From the NCBI GenBank assembly GCA_963837165.1, contig CAWIMD010000002.1, positions 124,001 through 188,000 of the forward strand: 64,000 bases of DNA, read 5' to 3'. The notes below the pieces were generated by a model. The model made no database searches and had not been told where the DNA came from. It saw nothing but the letters and a program-made list of their open reading frames with translations. Of the stretch, positions 25,921-34,164 are shown piece after piece. Both the position numbers and the translations under genes were made by a program. Position 1 is the first letter of the stretch; every line of letters starts with the position of its first letter. This DNA comes from JAENWD01 sp963837165 (GTDB lineage Bacteria; Acidobacteriota; Vicinamibacteria; Vicinamibacterales; JAENWD01).

Positions 25921-26423
25921 TGGCCCTGCCGCCGCAGCTTCTGAATCCTGCGCAGGATCTGCTCCCGCTTGATGCCGCGCAGCCGGTCCACGAACAGGGT
26001 TCCGTCGAGGTGATCCATCTCGTGCTGCAGCGCGCGGGCGAGCAATCCCTGGCCCTCGATCGTCAGCGGCGTACCGCTGCGGTCGAGGCCGGAGACGACG
26101 GCCCGTGCCGGACGGAGGACGGTCGCCGTGAAGCCGGGCAGGCTCAGACACCCCTCCTCCTCGAGCTGCGTGCCCTCCCGATCGACGAACTGCGGGTTGA
26201 TGACCACCTTCAGATCGTCGGCGCGGTGGCCGACGGAGAGGTCCACGACGAAGAGGCGCAGCGGCACGCCCACCTGCGGCGCGGCCAGGCCGATGCCGGG
26301 GGCCGCGTACATCGTGGCCACCATGTCGTCGATGAGCTGCGCGATTTCGGGCGTCAGCTCGCCGACCGGTGCGGCCGACTGTCGCAGGACGTGATCGCCG
26401 TATTTCGTGATGGGACGCAGCAT
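25914..26423 (-). CDS. def: Peptide deformylase
   Basis: A 169-residue metalloenzyme removing the N-formyl group from new proteins. All three motifs are present: GIGLAAPQVG, EEGCLSLP (metal Cys) and QHEMDHLDG (metal His and catalytic Glu). ATG 26423 gives the usual start (MLRPITKYGDHVLR); an open frame to 26546 codes only Pro/Ala-rich sequence overlapping aroC and is rejected. Followed by fmt. Confidence 0.95.
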   Translation of the reverse strand: MLRPITKYGDHVLRQSAAPVGELTPEIAQLIDDMVATMYAAPGIGLAAPQVGVPLRLFVVDLSVGHRADDLKVVINPQFVDREGTQLEEEGCLSLPGFTATVLRPARAVVSGLDRSGTPLTIEGQGLLARALQHEMDHLDGTLFVDRLRGIKREQILRRIQKLRRQGQW

Positions 26424-26439
26424 CGTGGCCGGGGGAAGG

Positions 26440-27681
26440 TCACGACCGCGTCGGGGCGGGATCGGCGGCGGGTCCGGGGGTGAAGCGGGCGCGCACGGCG
26501 TCGGCCGTCGCGGCCACCGCGCGCTCGATGTCACCGAGGTTGTCACCGGTGAACTTCTCGAGGAAGGCGTCGGCCAGCACGAGGGCGACCATCGCTTCGC
26601 CGACGACGGCGGCGGCGGTCACCGCGCAGACGTCACTCCGCTCGATGGCTGCCGGCGACTCGGCCAGCGTGGCGAGATCGATCGATCGCAACGGCTGCAT
26701 CAAGGTGGCAATGGGCTTCATGTAGCCCGTCACGCGCAGCTGTTCGCCGTTGGTCACGCCGCCCTCGAGGCCGCCGGCGTTGTTCGTGATCCGCGAAACC
26801 CCCACGGCCGGGTGACCGGACGGGGACGTGCCGGCCGGCACGATCTCGTCGTGGATCCGCGAACCGGGCAGGCGTGCCACGTCCGGCCCCTTGCCGATGC
26901 CGACGGCCTTGATCGCGTGGATCGACATCACCGCCTGTGCGAGGCGCCCGTCGAGCTTGCGATCCCACTGGACGTAGCTGCCGAGGCCGACCGGCAGGCC
27001 GGAGACGACGACCTCGAACGCGCCGCCGAGCGTGTCGCCCGCGTCCTTCGCCCGATCGATTTCGGCGATCATCCGGCGCTCGACGTCGAGGTCGGCGCAG
27101 TGCAGGGGCGAGTCGTCGGGAATGGCCCGGATGTGCGCCGGCGTGATGGCGAGCGGCTCGTCGATGCCGATGCCGCCAATCATCGTGACGTGGCTCAGCA
27201 CCTCGATGCCGAAGTGGGCGAGCAGCTGCCGGGCGATCGCGCCGAGCGCCACGCGGGCCGCGGTTTCGCGCGCGCTCGCGCGTTCGAGCACGTCGCGGAT
27301 GTCGTCCAGGCCGTACTTGAGCGCGCCGGCCAGGTCGGCATGGCCCGGTCGAGGACGCGTGACCGGCGCGCGGCTGGCCCCGGAAGCCTCCGCCGGCATC
27401 TCCGGCTCGACGTGCATCGTCTTCTGCCAGTTCTGCCAGTCCTTGTTCGGGATGAGGAGCGCAATCGGCCCGCCGGTCGTGCGGCCCCGACGCACGCCGG
27501 AGAGAATCTGTGCGCGGTCGGACTCGATGGCCATACGACGCCCGCGGCCGTAGCCACCCTGCCGCCGGCGCAGCGCCGGCGTGATCGCGCCGGCGTCGAG
27601 CGCCAGCCCCGCCGGCATGCCGTCCACAACCGCGACGAGCGCTTGTCCATGCGACTCGCCGGCGGTGAGAAATCGCAGCAT
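26440..27681 (-). CDS. aroC: Chorismate synthase
   Basis: Final shikimate-pathway enzyme, converting EPSP to chorismate with reduced FMN. At 413 residues it is slightly longer than the usual ~360-390. Signatures: TAGESHGQALVAVVDGMPAG at the start, RRQGGYGRGRR, AGALKYGLDDIRDVLERASARET and GGLEGGVTNGEQL. It heads the leftward def-fmt operon (16-bp gap) and so is separated from the aromatic operon at 38-49 kb. Confidence 0.95.
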   Translation of the reverse strand: MLRFLTAGESHGQALVAVVDGMPAGLALDAGAITPALRRRQGGYGRGRRMAIESDRAQILSGVRRGRTTGGPIALLIPNKDWQNWQKTMHVEPEMPAEASGASRAPVTRPRPGHADLAGALKYGLDDIRDVLERASARETAARVALGAIARQLLAHFGIEVLSHVTMIGGIGIDEPLAITPAHIRAIPDDSPLHCADLDVERRMIAEIDRAKDAGDTLGGAFEVVVSGLPVGLGSYVQWDRKLDGRLAQAVMSIHAIKAVGIGKGPDVARLPGSRIHDEIVPAGTSPSGHPAVGVSRITNNAGGLEGGVTNGEQLRVTGYMKPIATLMQPLRSIDLATLAESPAAIERSDVCAVTAAAVVGEAMVALVLADAFLEKFTGDNLGDIERAVAATADAVRARFTPGPAADPAPTRS

Positions 27682-27692
27682 ATCCGGGCCAT

Positions 27693-27698
27693 TCTATA
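27693..27698 (-). promoter_or_regulatory. -10 box TATAGA of the aroC operon
   Basis: TATAGA ends 11 bases before the aroC ATG, giving a leader of about five nucleotides. The remaining 170-bp divergent gap (27682-27851) shows no further recognisable element. Confidence 0.45.
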
Positions 27699-27851
27699 CG
27701 AACTTTCTGCGCGATCCGGGCGCCGGCAGACGCGCCCGCAACCCGCCACCGACGTCGGGAACCCGTTCATTCGTCGCCACCTGCACGCGCGTTCGCCTGC
27801 GGCACAGGCGGTGGCGCGCGGTCCGCGACGCATCTTGCACGAAGTGCGCGC

Positions 27852-30800
27852 ATGTCCTCGGGCCTGCAGCTCGTGGCCGGGCGGTTCGCGCGGCTGGTCG
27901 ACGGCACCTGCCTCGATCTGGCCACGGGCGCACCCGCGTGGCTTCGCGTCGAGCTGGTGCCCGACGACCGTCGCGTCGGGCTGCTCGCCGCGGGCGACGT
28001 GCTGGCCGCGTGCCGCCACCCGGCGCTCGCGCCATATCTGGACTACGGTCCGCTGGACACGCACGGCTGGTTCGAGGCGAGCGCGATCGACCGCAGCAAC
28101 CGCGGGGCGCATCCGGTGCGGCCGCGACCGGATGCGGGCGTTGCCGCGTGTCTGCATCGGCGCGGCATCGAGCGCGTGTGCCTGCTGCACGTGCCAGGCG
28201 ATCCCCGGGTGATTGCCAGCGTGCTGGGCGAGCCGCGGGCGATCGGACGGCGGCCACCGGGGACCATGCCGCTGCAGGAGAGACAGGACCCCGCGGAACG
28301 GTCGCTGCTGACCGCGCTGCTGCGGCGGCTCGAAGACGTGTCGGGCGTGGGCCCGCGGGTGTGGCACGTGCTGGTTCCGCCGGCGATCGACTGGCGCACG
28401 AGCTGGCGCATTCTCGCCCGCGCCGCTCGTCTCCGCGGCATGGTCCCGATTGCGGCGCCGCTGCTGAGGGAACACGCGCGATACGGTGGCGAACCGCCGC
28501 AGCCGTGGCTCGGAGTGCTCGCCGATCGGACGCTCCTGGTCGGGCGCGTGACCGATGCGTGGTCGCCCGAGAGTCGCGAGGAACTGTCGCAGTTGCTGCT
28601 CCTGATGGGGGCGAACAGCGCGCATCCGTCAATCATCCTGAACGTGCGCCGAAATGGTGGAGCCTTCGGCTGCGAATGCCTGGACCGGCCATCGGCGCGG
28701 CAGGGCGCCCGCGGTGAGCCTCCACGAATCACCGAACGGCGGCCACCCAGCGTCCATGAGCGGCCGGAGCCCGGCTGGAGCGACGACGGATTGTCCGTGG
28801 CCTCGGTGGAGGCGCTTCTGGCGCACACCGGCGCCATCGAGGGCCGCGGGCGCGCCGCCGCCGCGCGCCGCGTGCTGCGGCGCGAGGGCAGCCGCTTGCG
28901 GCGCCGCGGGGCAGCAGCGGGGCTCAGCGTCTGGGCCGCGCTGGCGTGTGCGTGCGTGCGCGGCGGGCGCCTCGAGGAGGCTGGCCGCGTGTGGGCCGAC
29001 GCCTGGGCTGAAGCCTGCCGCCGGTCCACGATCGACTCGGTGCTGCCGGCGGCGCCAGTGCTCGCGCAGGCGTGGATCGAGGACGCGTTGCTGGCCCGCG
29101 CGGAGGGGCTGCTCGTCGCCACGCTGGCCGCGGCCGAGAGCGCCGGCGTCGATCCGCCGCCGCTCGCGCGGGCGCTGCTGGCAGAGTGCGGGTACTGGCA
29201 GGGCCGGTTCGCCGAGGCACGGGCCCGTGCCGACGGGACCGGGTGCGTGCGCGGGCTGTCCATCGCGTCACGCGCCGCCCTGGCGCTGGCGGATGATGCC
29301 GGCGCGCTGCACCGCGCGGCGCGGGCCGAGGCCGCCGGCCGGAGCGCCGGCGCCGAGGCGCTGGCGACGGCGCTCTGCGCCAGGCTGCGGGTGGACGCGG
29401 CCCTCGGCGACCACCGCCACGCGGAGGCGACCGAGGAGGAGCTGGGGCGGCTGGCGCTGCCGCCCGGCACGCCCGCTTTACGCGAGATCGTGCTGACGAT
29501 TGGCGAATCGCGTGTGGTCCGCGGCACCGCGCTCACGCCGGCGCAGCGGTGCGGCCTCCAGGCGCTCGCCCATCCACGGCAGCCGCGGCTCGTGCGCGCG
29601 CGGGCCAGGCTGGCGCTGGCGCTCGCGATTGGCGGGCAGACCGAGTCCCTCGTAATGGAAGTCCGTCGGGTGGTGGCCAGGACGGGCGCGCGGGCACTGT
29701 TGCCGGGTGGCGCACCCGGTGCGTGGCCGTTGCGCCCGCCGGCCGGGGAGACGCCCATGGTGCACGACGTCGTGGCCATCCTGGAGACATGTCGCGAATC
29801 CGCGGAACCCGAAGCCGCGCTGACGCGGGTGAGCGCCGTGCTCGCAGATCGGCTCGGCGCGGCGGGTGTGGCGGTGCTCGGCGTTGACGCCGGCCGGCTG
29901 GAGCCGCTCGGCCGATCCGGCCGCGAGCCGTCTGCCGAGCTTGCACTCCGTGCCTCGTCGGCGCCCGCCGGCCTGGGCCCCGAGGCATCGCCGGATGGAT
30001 GGCACGCCGCGTGGCCGGTCCTGCAGGGCCCCTCGATCGTGGCCGTGCTCGTGGCGTGCTGGCCGGGGGGTGCGGGGCGCCCGACCGCCCAGGCCGTGGC
30101 GCTCGGCCGGACCGCGGCCTCGGCGATTGGCGCGATGGTGCTGCTGGCCCGGGTGCCGCGCGCCGTGCCCCCGGCTGGAGCCGACGCGCTGCTCATTGGC
30201 ACGAGCGAGGGCCTGGCAGGCGTCCGGCAGGCGATCGAACGCGCCGCCTCAGCGCCGTTCCACGTGCTGATCGAGGGCGAGAGCGGCGCGGGCAAGGAGC
30301 TTGTGGCGCGAGCCATTCACGCGCAGAGCGCGCGTCAGAGACGCCGGTTCTGCGCGCTGAATTGCGCGGCACTGGCCGACGATCTCGTCGAGGCCGAGCT
30401 GTTCGGCCACGCCCGGGGCGCGTTCACTGGCGCGATCGCCGAGCACGCCGGCCTGTTCGAGGAGGCCGATGGGGGAACGCTGTTCCTCGACGAGGTGGGG
30501 GAGCTGACGGCGCGCGCGCAGGCCAAGCTGCTGCGGGCCATCCAGGAGGGCGAGATTCGCCGGCTCGGCGAGGCCCGGTATCGGCCGGTCGACGTGCGAA
30601 TCGTCTCGGCGACCAATCGCCCGCTCGCCGGAGATGTGCAGGCGGGCCGGTTCCGGGCGGATCTGCGCTTCCGGCTCGACGTGATCCGGATCGAGATCCC
30701 CGCGCTCAGGGAGCGGCCCGACGACGTGGCCCCGCTCGCCCTGCATTTCTGGGCGCGCGCCGCCGCGCGCGTCGGCAGCCGCGCCACGCTTGCGCCCGAC

Positions 30801-31127
30801 CTGCTTGGCGCGCTGGCCCGCTACCCGTGGCCGGGGAACGTCCGCGAGCTGCAGAACGTGCTGGCCGCGGTGGCGGTCGCCGCACCGCGGCGCGGGATGG
30901 TCACGGCGGCGGCGCTGCCGCCCGGCGTGCGCGACTGCCCGACGGGTGGCGTTACGCTGGACGAGGCACGGCGCGGGTTCGAGCGCTCGTTCGTGCGGGC
31001 GGCGCTTGCACGGGCTGGCGGGTGCCGCCGCCGTGCCGCGGCCGAGCTCGGCCTCACGCGCCAGGGGCTCGCGAAGCTGGTGGACCGACTCGGACTCGCG
31101 GATGCGCCGTCACGCACCTCTGGCTGA
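27852..31127 (+). CDS. Very long sigma-54-dependent activator
   Basis: A 1091-residue regulator. The C-terminal third is a complete sigma-54 AAA+ domain: Walker A GESGAGKE (about 808), GAFTGA (about 855, the sigma-54 contact), Walker B GGTLFLDEVGEL, and a Fis-type helix-turn-helix (RRRAAAELGLTRQGLAKLVD, about 1058-1080). Before it lies a GAF-like segment (~635-770). The first ~600 residues are unusual: a kinase-like or STAND-like degenerate region (CRHPALAPYLDYGPLDTHGW) and an Ala/Arg-rich helical, TPR-like stretch. The input signal is unknown. Start at ATG 27852 by length of the open frame; alternatives exist. Confidence 0.85.
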   Translation: MSSGLQLVAGRFARLVDGTCLDLATGAPAWLRVELVPDDRRVGLLAAGDVLAACRHPALAPYLDYGPLDTHGWFEASAIDRSNRGAHPVRPRPDAGVAACLHRRGIERVCLLHVPGDPRVIASVLGEPRAIGRRPPGTMPLQERQDPAERSLLTALLRRLEDVSGVGPRVWHVLVPPAIDWRTSWRILARAARLRGMVPIAAPLLREHARYGGEPPQPWLGVLADRTLLVGRVTDAWSPESREELSQLLLLMGANSAHPSIILNVRRNGGAFGCECLDRPSARQGARGEPPRITERRPPSVHERPEPGWSDDGLSVASVEALLAHTGAIEGRGRAAAARRVLRREGSRLRRRGAAAGLSVWAALACACVRGGRLEEAGRVWADAWAEACRRSTIDSVLPAAPVLAQAWIEDALLARAEGLLVATLAAAESAGVDPPPLARALLAECGYWQGRFAEARARADGTGCVRGLSIASRAALALADDAGALHRAARAEAAGRSAGAEALATALCARLRVDAALGDHRHAEATEEELGRLALPPGTPALREIVLTIGESRVVRGTALTPAQRCGLQALAHPRQPRLVRARARLALALAIGGQTESLVMEVRRVVARTGARALLPGGAPGAWPLRPPAGETPMVHDVVAILETCRESAEPEAALTRVSAVLADRLGAAGVAVLGVDAGRLEPLGRSGREPSAELALRASSAPAGLGPEASPDGWHAAWPVLQGPSIVAVLVACWPGGAGRPTAQAVALGRTAASAIGAMVLLARVPRAVPPAGADALLIGTSEGLAGVRQAIERAASAPFHVLIEGESGAGKELVARAIHAQSARQRRRFCALNCAALADDLVEAELFGHARGAFTGAIAEHAGLFEEADGGTLFLDEVGELTARAQAKLLRAIQEGEIRRLGEARYRPVDVRIVSATNRPLAGDVQAGRFRADLRFRLDVIRIEIPALRERPDDVAPLALHFWARAAARVGSRATLAPDLLGALARYPWPGNVRELQNVLAAVAVAAPRRGMVTAAALPPGVRDCPTGGVTLDEARRGFERSFVRAALARAGGCRRRAAAELGLTRQGLAKLVDRLGLADAPSRTSG

Positions 31128-31147
31128 GACCTGCGCGCTCCGCGTCT

Positions 31148-32524
31148 TCAGGACGCACGCGCCCGCAGCCGCAGCAGCCTGCCGTTCGAGGGCGCCGCGG
31201 CCAGTCCGCGGGCGATCGCGTCGCGGGCACGATCGGGATGTCCGGCAGCGAGCTCGGCCTCCGCCAGCTCGGCCAGCAATGCCGGATCGGGTGCGGCGGG
31301 ATCGACGGCGCGGGCGAGCCACACGGCTGCGGTGGACGGCTCGCGCAAGCCCAGCGACCAGTCGCCGATCTGCCGCGCCACGTCGCGGGGCGGGGGCGTG
31401 CCTGCCAGCAGGGCCGCGTATCGGAGCAGGGCGTCCCTTGCCTGGCGGACCTCTCCTTGTGCCGCGGCCGCGCGGGCGAGATCCCGGAGCGTCTCGGGCT
31501 CGACCGGCAGCGTCGAGGCCGCCTCGCTCAGGCTTCGCAGCGCGGCCGCGGTGTTCCCCTTCAGCAGCAGTCCGCGGCCGTAGAGCGCCAGCTCATGGCT
31601 GGTGGTTCCGCCCCGGACCACGGCAGTTCGCAGCGCCTCGACGGCCTTTTCGAGGGCGACGCGGTCGTTTCCGGTCTCGGCGACGCGGAGCCACACTTCG
31701 CCGAGGGCTGTGTATACGGCCAGGTGGTCGGGAAACCGCTCGGCCGTGCGGCGCAAGCTCGTTACGGCCAAATCGGTGCGGCCGGCATCGGCATATGCCA
31801 GAGCCAGCGCGAGCTGGCGGGCCGGCCGGTCCTGGTCGAGCGCCACCAGGGCCTCGAGCTGATCGAGCGCGGCATTCCGACGTCCTGCCGCACGATACAC
31901 CCGGGCGAGGGCGTCCCTGGCGGGTATCAGGGCGGGCTTGAGGGCGGAGGCGCGCTCGAGCTCGGCGATGGCCCCGCGCGTATCGCTGCCGGCTTCGAGA
32001 CACAGGCCCAGCAGGTAGTGCGCTTCGGCGAACCGATCGTCGAGCCGGATCGCCCGCCGGAGCAGCGCAACCGCGGCAGTCGGCCGGCCGAGGCGGTACT
32101 GCGCGAGGGCGAGCTTGTACAGGACCGGCGGGGCGCGATCGTCGAGCGCGACATAGGCCTCGTAGCGCACGGCCGCCCGACCGTCGAACCCGAGCGCGCT
32201 CTGCACGTCGCCAAGCTGCTCGAGGGCATGGGTCGAGCCCGGGTCGAGCGCAACGGCCTGCCGCAGGTCGCGCAAGGCCGATTTCAGGTCGCCGGCGCGA
32301 CGGTAGGTTTCGCCGCGCTTGAGGTACCCCAGCATGGCGCCTGGATTGAGGGCGAGGGCGCCGCTGAACGCCTCGACGGCAGCCCCGGTCTGGTCCGCGG
32401 CGAGCGCCGCGTCGCCGGCCGCCACCAGTCGCTGGTACTCACGGTCCCGTGCGGCGGCAGTCCAGGCCACGGCAGCTGCGGCGCCGACCGCGAGGACGAC
32501 CAGGGCCACGAACGCGCGCTTCAC
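31148..32524 (-). CDS. Membrane-anchored TPR protein
   Basis: A 458-residue protein with one N-terminal hydrophobic segment (about 4-24) and then roughly ten TPR-like helical pairs across the whole length (AVEAFSGALALNPGAMLGYL, ALRDLRQAVALDPGSTHAL, AIAELERASALKPALIPAR). TPRs mediate protein-protein contacts; partner unknown. GTG 32524 is chosen because a TAGGAT box ends just seven bases upstream; a longer frame to 32572 would start upstream of that promoter. Convergent with the sigma-54 activator. Confidence 0.78.
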   Translation of the reverse strand: MKRAFVALVVLAVGAAAAVAWTAAARDREYQRLVAAGDAALAADQTGAAVEAFSGALALNPGAMLGYLKRGETYRRAGDLKSALRDLRQAVALDPGSTHALEQLGDVQSALGFDGRAAVRYEAYVALDDRAPPVLYKLALAQYRLGRPTAAVALLRRAIRLDDRFAEAHYLLGLCLEAGSDTRGAIAELERASALKPALIPARDALARVYRAAGRRNAALDQLEALVALDQDRPARQLALALAYADAGRTDLAVTSLRRTAERFPDHLAVYTALGEVWLRVAETGNDRVALEKAVEALRTAVVRGGTTSHELALYGRGLLLKGNTAAALRSLSEAASTLPVEPETLRDLARAAAAQGEVRQARDALLRYAALLAGTPPPRDVARQIGDWSLGLREPSTAAVWLARAVDPAAPDPALLAELAEAELAAGHPDRARDAIARGLAAAPSNGRLLRLRARAS

Positions 32525-32531
32525 GCCGGTA

Positions 32532-32537
32532 ATCCTA
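32532..32537 (-). promoter_or_regulatory. Extended -10 box (TGG-TAGGAT) of the TPR gene, leaderless
   Basis: TAGGAT, preceded by TGG, ends seven bases before the GTG start codon. Confidence 0.5.
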
Positions 32538-32676
32538 CCAGTCCGAGAGGCTGCATGGCCCGCACGGCTCACGTCATCCGGCCACCCGGGCGGCGGAACG
32601 CCAGCATGGGAAACTTCTCGCGAAAACCGGTGTCCAATGGGGAAAGCGGGGACAACTGGCAGGCGTTGCCCGGCCT

Positions 32677-32685
32677 TGCTATAGT
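32677..32685 (+). promoter_or_regulatory. Extended -10 box (TGC-TATAGT) of the ECF sigma gene
   Basis: TGC-TATAGT, 13 bases before the GTG at 32699. A GGAG at 32687-32690 lies between them but would be partly outside a transcript starting at ~32692. With the opposing TPR promoter this accounts for the 174-bp divergent gap. Confidence 0.5.
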
Positions 32686-32698
32686 CGGAGCAGCATCA

Positions 32699-33316
32699 GT
32701 GGCCGAAGATCTTGTCGTCCAGTCGGCGCGCGAGGCGGCCTGGGAAGACCTCGAAAGTCGCGAGGCGTCCCTCGTGGCGCGTTGTGCCGAGGGCGACGAG
32801 GCCGCCTGCGCGGCGCTGGTCGACGAGCACCAGCGACTGGTCTTCCAGCTCGCCTATCATCTGCTCGGCGACCGCGACGAGGCCATGGACCTCTCGCAGG
32901 ACGTGTTCCTCCGCGTGTTCCGCACCCTCCCGCAGTTCCGGGGCCAGTCACAGCTCCGCACGTGGATCTACCGCATTGTCGTCAACCAGGCGAGGAACCG
33001 CCAGCGCTGGTGGCGGCGGCGGCACCGTGCCAACCAGGTCTCGCTCGACCAGCACGTGGAGACGCATGGCGATTTCGCGGCCCGGCAAGGCGGCCCGGAT
33101 CAGGTCTTCGCGCGGAAGGAGCTGGCCGATCGGCTGTGGCGTGCCCTCGACGCGCTCCCCTTCGACCAGCGCACGGTCCTCGTGCTGCGGGAGCTCGACG
33201 GGCTGAGCTACGACGAGATCGCCTACTCCCTGGGGGTGACGCTCGGCACGGTGAAGTCCCGCCTCACGCGCGCGCGGCGCGCGCTGCGCTCCGTGCTGCA
33301 GGAGGCGACGGCATGA
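32699..33316 (+). CDS. ECF-family RNA polymerase sigma factor
   Basis: A 205-residue sigma-70 family regulator. Region 2 covers LVFQLAYHLLGDRDEAMDLS to FRGQSQLRTWIYRIVVNQAR, and region 4 covers LPFDQRTVLVLRELDGLSYD to GVTLGTVKSRLTRARRAL. The next gene, overlapping by four bases, encodes its zinc-finger anti-sigma factor. GTG 32699 is preferred since a -10 box lies just upstream; the frame is open much further. Confidence 0.92.
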   Translation: MAEDLVVQSAREAAWEDLESREASLVARCAEGDEAACAALVDEHQRLVFQLAYHLLGDRDEAMDLSQDVFLRVFRTLPQFRGQSQLRTWIYRIVVNQARNRQRWWRRRHRANQVSLDQHVETHGDFAARQGGPDQVFARKELADRLWRALDALPFDQRTVLVLRELDGLSYDEIAYSLGVTLGTVKSRLTRARRALRSVLQEATA

Positions 33317-34161
33317 CGTCCTGGAGCTGTCGCTCGACGCGGCGCTCGCTCGAGGCGTTCCACGACGGCGAGCTGACGATGGACAGCCAGGTCGCGGTCC
33401 AGGCACATCTCAGGGCGTGCCCGTCGTGCGCGGCCGAAGGGGCGCGGCTGCAGGCGCTGGGTGCCGGGCTGCGCGCCGGTGTGGTGGTGCACGCCGCGAG
33501 CGAGGCCGACACGCTCCGCCGCCGCGTGCTGGCCCGCATGGTCGGCGGCCCGCCGCCGACGACCCGCGCCGTCCTCCGGGTGATGTTCGCGGACATGCGG
33601 CTCGTGTGGCCGCTCGTCGGGGCGAGTGTGGCGACGCTGCTCTGTGCGGCCGCGGCGCTCGGGCTGATGCGCCAGACGCTGCGCGAGCAGCCGGCGTCGA
33701 TGGCGGCCCTGCTCGGGGCCATGGCCGACCCGGGCTCGAACAGGAACCCGATCGCGCCCGATGGCCGGATGCTGCTGCCGCGCGCCTACGTGGACGGCAT
33801 CATGGATGCGCCGGTCGTGGATCGCGAAGACGCGGTGTTCGCGCTGTCAGCGGTGGTCACGCGTGAAGGGCGGATCCGCAGCCTCGAGCTCCTGCTCCAG
33901 GACGGCGGGCGGGCGCCGGTGGGGCCGGGAGTGCTCGGCGAGCTGCTCGACGCGGCGTCGCAGACCCGCTTCGAGCCCGCGCGTTCCGGCGGCGCCCCGG
34001 TGGCGGTGAACATGGTGTGGCTGCTCGCGCAGACGCGTGTCCGCGGCGGCAAGCCGGCCGCGCCCGCACCAGCGGTGCCGCGCGCCCGCGGCGTCACGCG
34101 CTCGAACCAGCCGGCGCCGACCCACCAGGCGACGCTCACCTACGCGCCGACCACCGCCTGA
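33313..34161 (+). CDS. Zinc-finger anti-sigma factor
   Basis: A 282-residue protein. The N-terminal anti-sigma domain has the HxxxCxxC zinc motif (QAHLRACPSCAAE, about residues 32-44). One membrane helix (about 97-117, LVWPLVGASVATLLCAAAAL) follows, and then a periplasmic domain with a TonB-like energy-transducer flavour (VVTREGRIRSLELLLQDGG and TRFEPARSGGAPVAV). It probably holds the upstream sigma factor at the membrane until an envelope signal arrives. ATGA overlap with the sigma gene. Confidence 0.85.
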   Translation: MTSWSCRSTRRSLEAFHDGELTMDSQVAVQAHLRACPSCAAEGARLQALGAGLRAGVVVHAASEADTLRRRVLARMVGGPPPTTRAVLRVMFADMRLVWPLVGASVATLLCAAAALGLMRQTLREQPASMAALLGAMADPGSNRNPIAPDGRMLLPRAYVDGIMDAPVVDREDAVFALSAVVTREGRIRSLELLLQDGGRAPVGPGVLGELLDAASQTRFEPARSGGAPVAVNMVWLLAQTRVRGGKPAAPAPAVPRARGVTRSNQPAPTHQATLTYAPTTA

Positions 34162-34164
34162 GTC

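Noticed and set aside
32651..32685. Sigma-54 promoter (TGGCAGGCGTTGC) upstream of the first ECF sigma gene
   Set aside because: Only eight bases separate GG and GC instead of ten, and an extended -10 box fits better.
32608..32698. Upstream ATG extending the ECF sigma factor
   Set aside because: It would place the start codon before the -10 box, and the added residues are not sigma-like.
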